NCBI GenBank assembly: GCA_002699325.1
Contig: PABS01000073.1
Location: forward strand, 1 to 8,514
From: Ponticaulis sp.
Lineage (GTDB): Bacteria > Pseudomonadota > Alphaproteobacteria > Caulobacterales > Hyphomonadaceae
Direction of reading: 5' to 3'
Length of the DNA: 8,514 bases
Every line of letters starts with the position of its first letter. Positions within the stretch are counted from its first letter, which is position 1. The notes below the pieces were generated by a model. The model made no database searches. It worked only from the letters and a program-made list of their open reading frames with translations, and had not been told where the DNA came from. Shown in pieces: positions 7,146 to 8,514 of this stretch. The position numbers and the translations under genes were made by a program.

Positions 7146-7322
7146 ATGAGTCTAGAAAATCATCTGCAGGAACTTTCCGCACGTCATCAGAAACTCGATG
7201 AGGCGCTCCAGGAGGAACAGAAAAGACCGTCCTCCGATACTCTGAAGATGACCCGGATGAAGCGCGAGAAACTTCGTCTCAAGGAAGAGATAAAATCTCT
7301 TCGGGGTGACGCAACTCACTAA
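7146..7322 (+). CDS. Very small DUF465/YdcH-type coiled-coil protein (58 aa)
   Basis: This short gene encodes 58 residues, starting MSLENHLQELSARHQKLDEA and ending RGDATH. The whole product is one charged amphipathic helix. The segment RMKREKLRLKEEIKSLRG aligns without gaps to RLKRSKLRMRDEISRLRG of the divergent 73-residue neighbour, so the two are related. The pattern of 'ARHxxLDEA', a short acidic/basic hinge with a proline (residue 28) and a basic KLRLKEEI helix is characteristic of the short DUF465 proteins of alphaproteobacteria. GAGGAG at 7133-7138 with a seven-base spacer is one of the best ribosome binding sites in the window and supports real translation. Function is unknown; cytoplasmic, probably self-associating. 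Confidence 0.85.
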   Translation: MSLENHLQELSARHQKLDEALQEEQKRPSSDTLKMTRMKREKLRLKEEIKSLRGDATH

Positions 7323-7352
7323 TTTCTGTCCGGGTTCAGCAGGTTTCGCGGA

Positions 7353-7380
7353 AAGCGGTCGCCAGTCGCCGCTTGACCGC
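7353..7380 (+). other. Mutually exclusive hairpins before the SDR-like gene
   Basis: AAGCGG (7353-7358) pairs with CCGCTT (7369-7374). The overlapping GCGGTC (7355-7360) can instead pair with GACCGC (7375-7380). The left arms overlap, so only one hairpin can form at a time. The region lies 30-58 bases after the stop of the 58-residue gene and no U-tract follows. A TTGACC at 7373-7378 resembles a sigma-70 -35 box, but the -10 position (around 7394-7401) matches poorly. Confidence 0.25.
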
Positions 7381-7437
7381 GGGCCATATGGATGACTAGG
7401 CCCGTCTTCCAGATATGGTTTTGAAAGGCGGGACGCG

Positions 7438-8220
7438 ATGCGGGCACCCAGCGTTGTTATACTTGGCCTTGGCCGGGCTGCCGGAGTGGCTTGCGCACGG
7501 CGTTATTCTGATGCTGGCTGGGCCGTCACGATTGTCGATTCCAGCCAGAAAAACCTCGATCGCGCCGAAGACGATCTCGGTGATCTGGCGAATTATCTCC
7601 ACGAAGATCAGTCAACCAAGCTCGGCCTGAAAAACGCACTGTCGGGGACGCTGGAGCAGTTCGAAGGCGTAGATGCGGTCATTCACATTCCGCCCGTGCC
7701 TGACGCTGTGCCTTTGCAGGAAATGGATCTCAGCCAGTTCGCGCAGGATTTCGAAAAATCTGCCATGACCTCTCTGATGGCGGGCAAGATTTTTGGTTCG
7801 GAGATGATCAGGGAAATCCGCGAGCATGAACTGAACACAGAGCGGCCGCCCTATCCAAAATCCCTGCTTCAGATTCTGGGTATCTCTGCCATTCGCTGCG
7901 ATGTCGGTTCGGTTGGCCCATCTATTGCCCAGGGTTCCATGCTGCCAGTTATGAAGGCGCTGGCCGTCGAGTATGCGCCCTATGGAATCCGTTCGAACGC
8001 AATTGTTGCCATCCGGTCGCGAAGCGAGGAGATCGAGCCCTGGCTGAAGGAGCGTACGCCGCTTGGCCGCGCCGTTCGTTCACGGGAAATTGCCGACACG
8101 GCTTTCTTCTCAACATCTGCCGAGGCGGGCTTCATTACCGCGCACTCTTTTGTGCTGGATGGTGGCCGAAGCGCACTGAATGGTTTGAGCGTTGAGCCAG
8201 AGCCCAAGTCAGAAGACTAG
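7438..8220 (+). CDS. SDR-family protein with degenerate active site
   Basis: The 260-residue product has the length and order of a classical short-chain dehydrogenase/reductase (Rossmann fold, NAD(P)-linked redox enzymes). A glycine-rich turn GLGRAAGVA sits at residues 10-18. ALAVEYAPYGIRSNAI (174-189) matches the family's 'LAxELAPxGIRVNAI' segment, and GFITAHSFVLDGG (231-243) matches the C-terminal 'ITGQ-DGG' block. However, counting back from ALAVE puts Pro161 and Gln165 where the catalytic Tyr and Lys of YxxxK should be. The usual NNAG after strand 4 is replaced by IHIPP, and the catalytic Ser is not in register. It may therefore be a non-catalytic relative or use an atypical site; the substrate is unknown. 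AAAGG nine bases before ATG 7438 supports the start. The gene appears to stand alone. Confidence 0.85.
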   Translation: MRAPSVVILGLGRAAGVACARRYSDAGWAVTIVDSSQKNLDRAEDDLGDLANYLHEDQSTKLGLKNALSGTLEQFEGVDAVIHIPPVPDAVPLQEMDLSQFAQDFEKSAMTSLMAGKIFGSEMIREIREHELNTERPPYPKSLLQILGISAIRCDVGSVGPSIAQGSMLPVMKALAVEYAPYGIRSNAIVAIRSRSEEIEPWLKERTPLGRAVRSREIADTAFFSTSAEAGFITAHSFVLDGGRSALNGLSVEPEPKSED

Positions 8221-8273
8221 ATCGCCTTTTGGTTGTTGTTAACGGTAAAATTTCAATACTTACAATGAGAAGT

Positions 8274-8288
8274 GACAGTATTTCTGTC
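8274..8288. promoter_or_regulatory. Perfect dyad upstream of the AHL synthase gene (operator candidate)
   Basis: GACAG (8274-8278) and CTGTC (8284-8288) are perfect inverted arms around TATTT, centred about 83 bases upstream of the synthase ATG. The place suits a transcription factor site controlling the gene. It is not a standard lux box, whose arms run CTGT...ACAG rather than ACAG...CTGT. TACAAT at 8261-8266 just upstream resembles a -10 box but lacks a good -35. Confidence 0.35.
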
Positions 8289-8292
8289 TGTT

Positions 8293-8310
8293 TTGGTGGA
8301 TTCACACCAA
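8293..8310 (+). other. Second inverted repeat in the AHL synthase leader
   Basis: TTGGTG (8293-8298) pairs perfectly with CACCAA (8305-8310) around the six-base loop GATTCA. It lies between the GACAG/CTGTC dyad and the ribosome binding site hairpin. If transcribed it would form a six-pair stem in the 5' leader; as DNA it could be an operator half. Confidence 0.3.
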
Positions 8311-8339
8311 TGAACACCATCGAGTTTTAGTCGATACTT

Positions 8340-8354
8340 TCCGGGTAACCGGAG
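8340..8354 (+). promoter_or_regulatory. Hairpin covering the ribosome binding site of the AHL synthase gene
   Basis: TCCGG (8340-8344) pairs perfectly with CCGGA (8349-8353) around the tetraloop GTAA, a GNRA-type loop that favours folding. The Shine-Dalgarno sequence GGAG (8351-8354), nine bases before ATG 8364, is mostly inside the 3' arm. A folded leader would therefore hide the ribosome binding site and lower translation. The stem is only five pairs, but four are G-C. Confidence 0.4.
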
Positions 8355-8363
8355 CCGTATCGC

Positions 8364-8514
8364 ATGATCCATGTTGTGACCATTGCCAACCAGCATCTCT
8401 ATGCCCGTCAGCTCGACGAGATGTTCCGCATGCGCCACGAATTCTATGTGCGCCAGCGCGGATGGACGAATCTCACCTCCACAGATGGTCGTGAGACCGA
8501 CGAATTTGACAATG
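8364..8514 (+). CDS. LuxI-family acyl-homoserine-lactone synthase, N-terminal part
   Basis: Only the first 50 residues are inside the window; the gene runs off the right edge. The start MIHVVTIANQHLYARQLDEM leads into FRMRHEFYVRQRGW, then GRETDEFDN. Arg24, Trp34 and the E-x-D-E-F-D block (residues 44-49) are the conserved N-terminal residues of LuxI-type enzymes, which make acyl-homoserine lactones from S-adenosylmethionine and acyl-ACP for quorum sensing. Position 28 is Tyr where Phe is usual. The start ATG at 8364 matches the family start and has GGAG nine bases upstream. A LuxR-type partner is not in this window and would be expected nearby to the right. Confidence 0.88.
   Translation, partial: MIHVVTIANQHLYARQLDEMFRMRHEFYVRQRGWTNLTSTDGRETDEFDN

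Noticed and set aside
8274..8288. Lux box for a LuxR-type regulator
   Set aside because: The dyad arms run ACAG...CTGT, the reverse of the CTGT...ACAG core of lux boxes, and it is shorter than 20 bases.

Overview
The window looks like chromosomal DNA of an alphaproteobacterium. Four things point that way: an EcfG-type (general stress response) promoter, an HWE-family histidine kinase paired with a stand-alone receiver protein, two small DUF465/YdcH-type genes, and moderately high GC with frequent non-ATG starts. A member of the Hyphomonadaceae or a neighbouring order would fit, but the family cannot be fixed from this sequence alone.

Left part (1-4735): a tRNA-Gly(GCC) gene is followed by a three-gene plus-strand signalling cluster. 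A near-perfect EcfG promoter (GGAAC-N16-CGTT) lies in front of a short LOV blue-light photoreceptor. Next comes an 1149-residue hybrid protein carrying CheB methylesterase, CheR methyltransferase, PAS and coiled-coil regions and a C-terminal HWE histidine kinase. Last is a single-domain receiver protein whose start overlaps the kinase stop. The most economical reading is a light-responsive phosphorelay in which the LOV sensor is a separate protein rather than the kinase input domain, with expression tied to the general stress response. This is the most interesting system in the window.

Middle (4736-6744): a convergent minus-strand gene encodes an unrecognised 576-residue membrane protein. It has three N-terminal membrane segments, a roughly 400-residue, probably periplasmic, coiled-coil region holding all four of its cysteines, and one C-terminal membrane segment.

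Right part (6745-8514): two divergently transcribed small coiled-coil proteins of the DUF465/YdcH type, one of only 58 residues, share an intergenic region. They are followed by a short-chain dehydrogenase-like protein that seems to have lost its catalytic Tyr and Lys. The window ends inside a gene for a LuxI-type acyl-homoserine-lactone synthase. Its leader holds two dyads, plus a small hairpin that could cover the ribosome binding site. No insertion sequence, integrase, CRISPR array or rRNA was seen. No gene-free stretch exceeds 300 bases.
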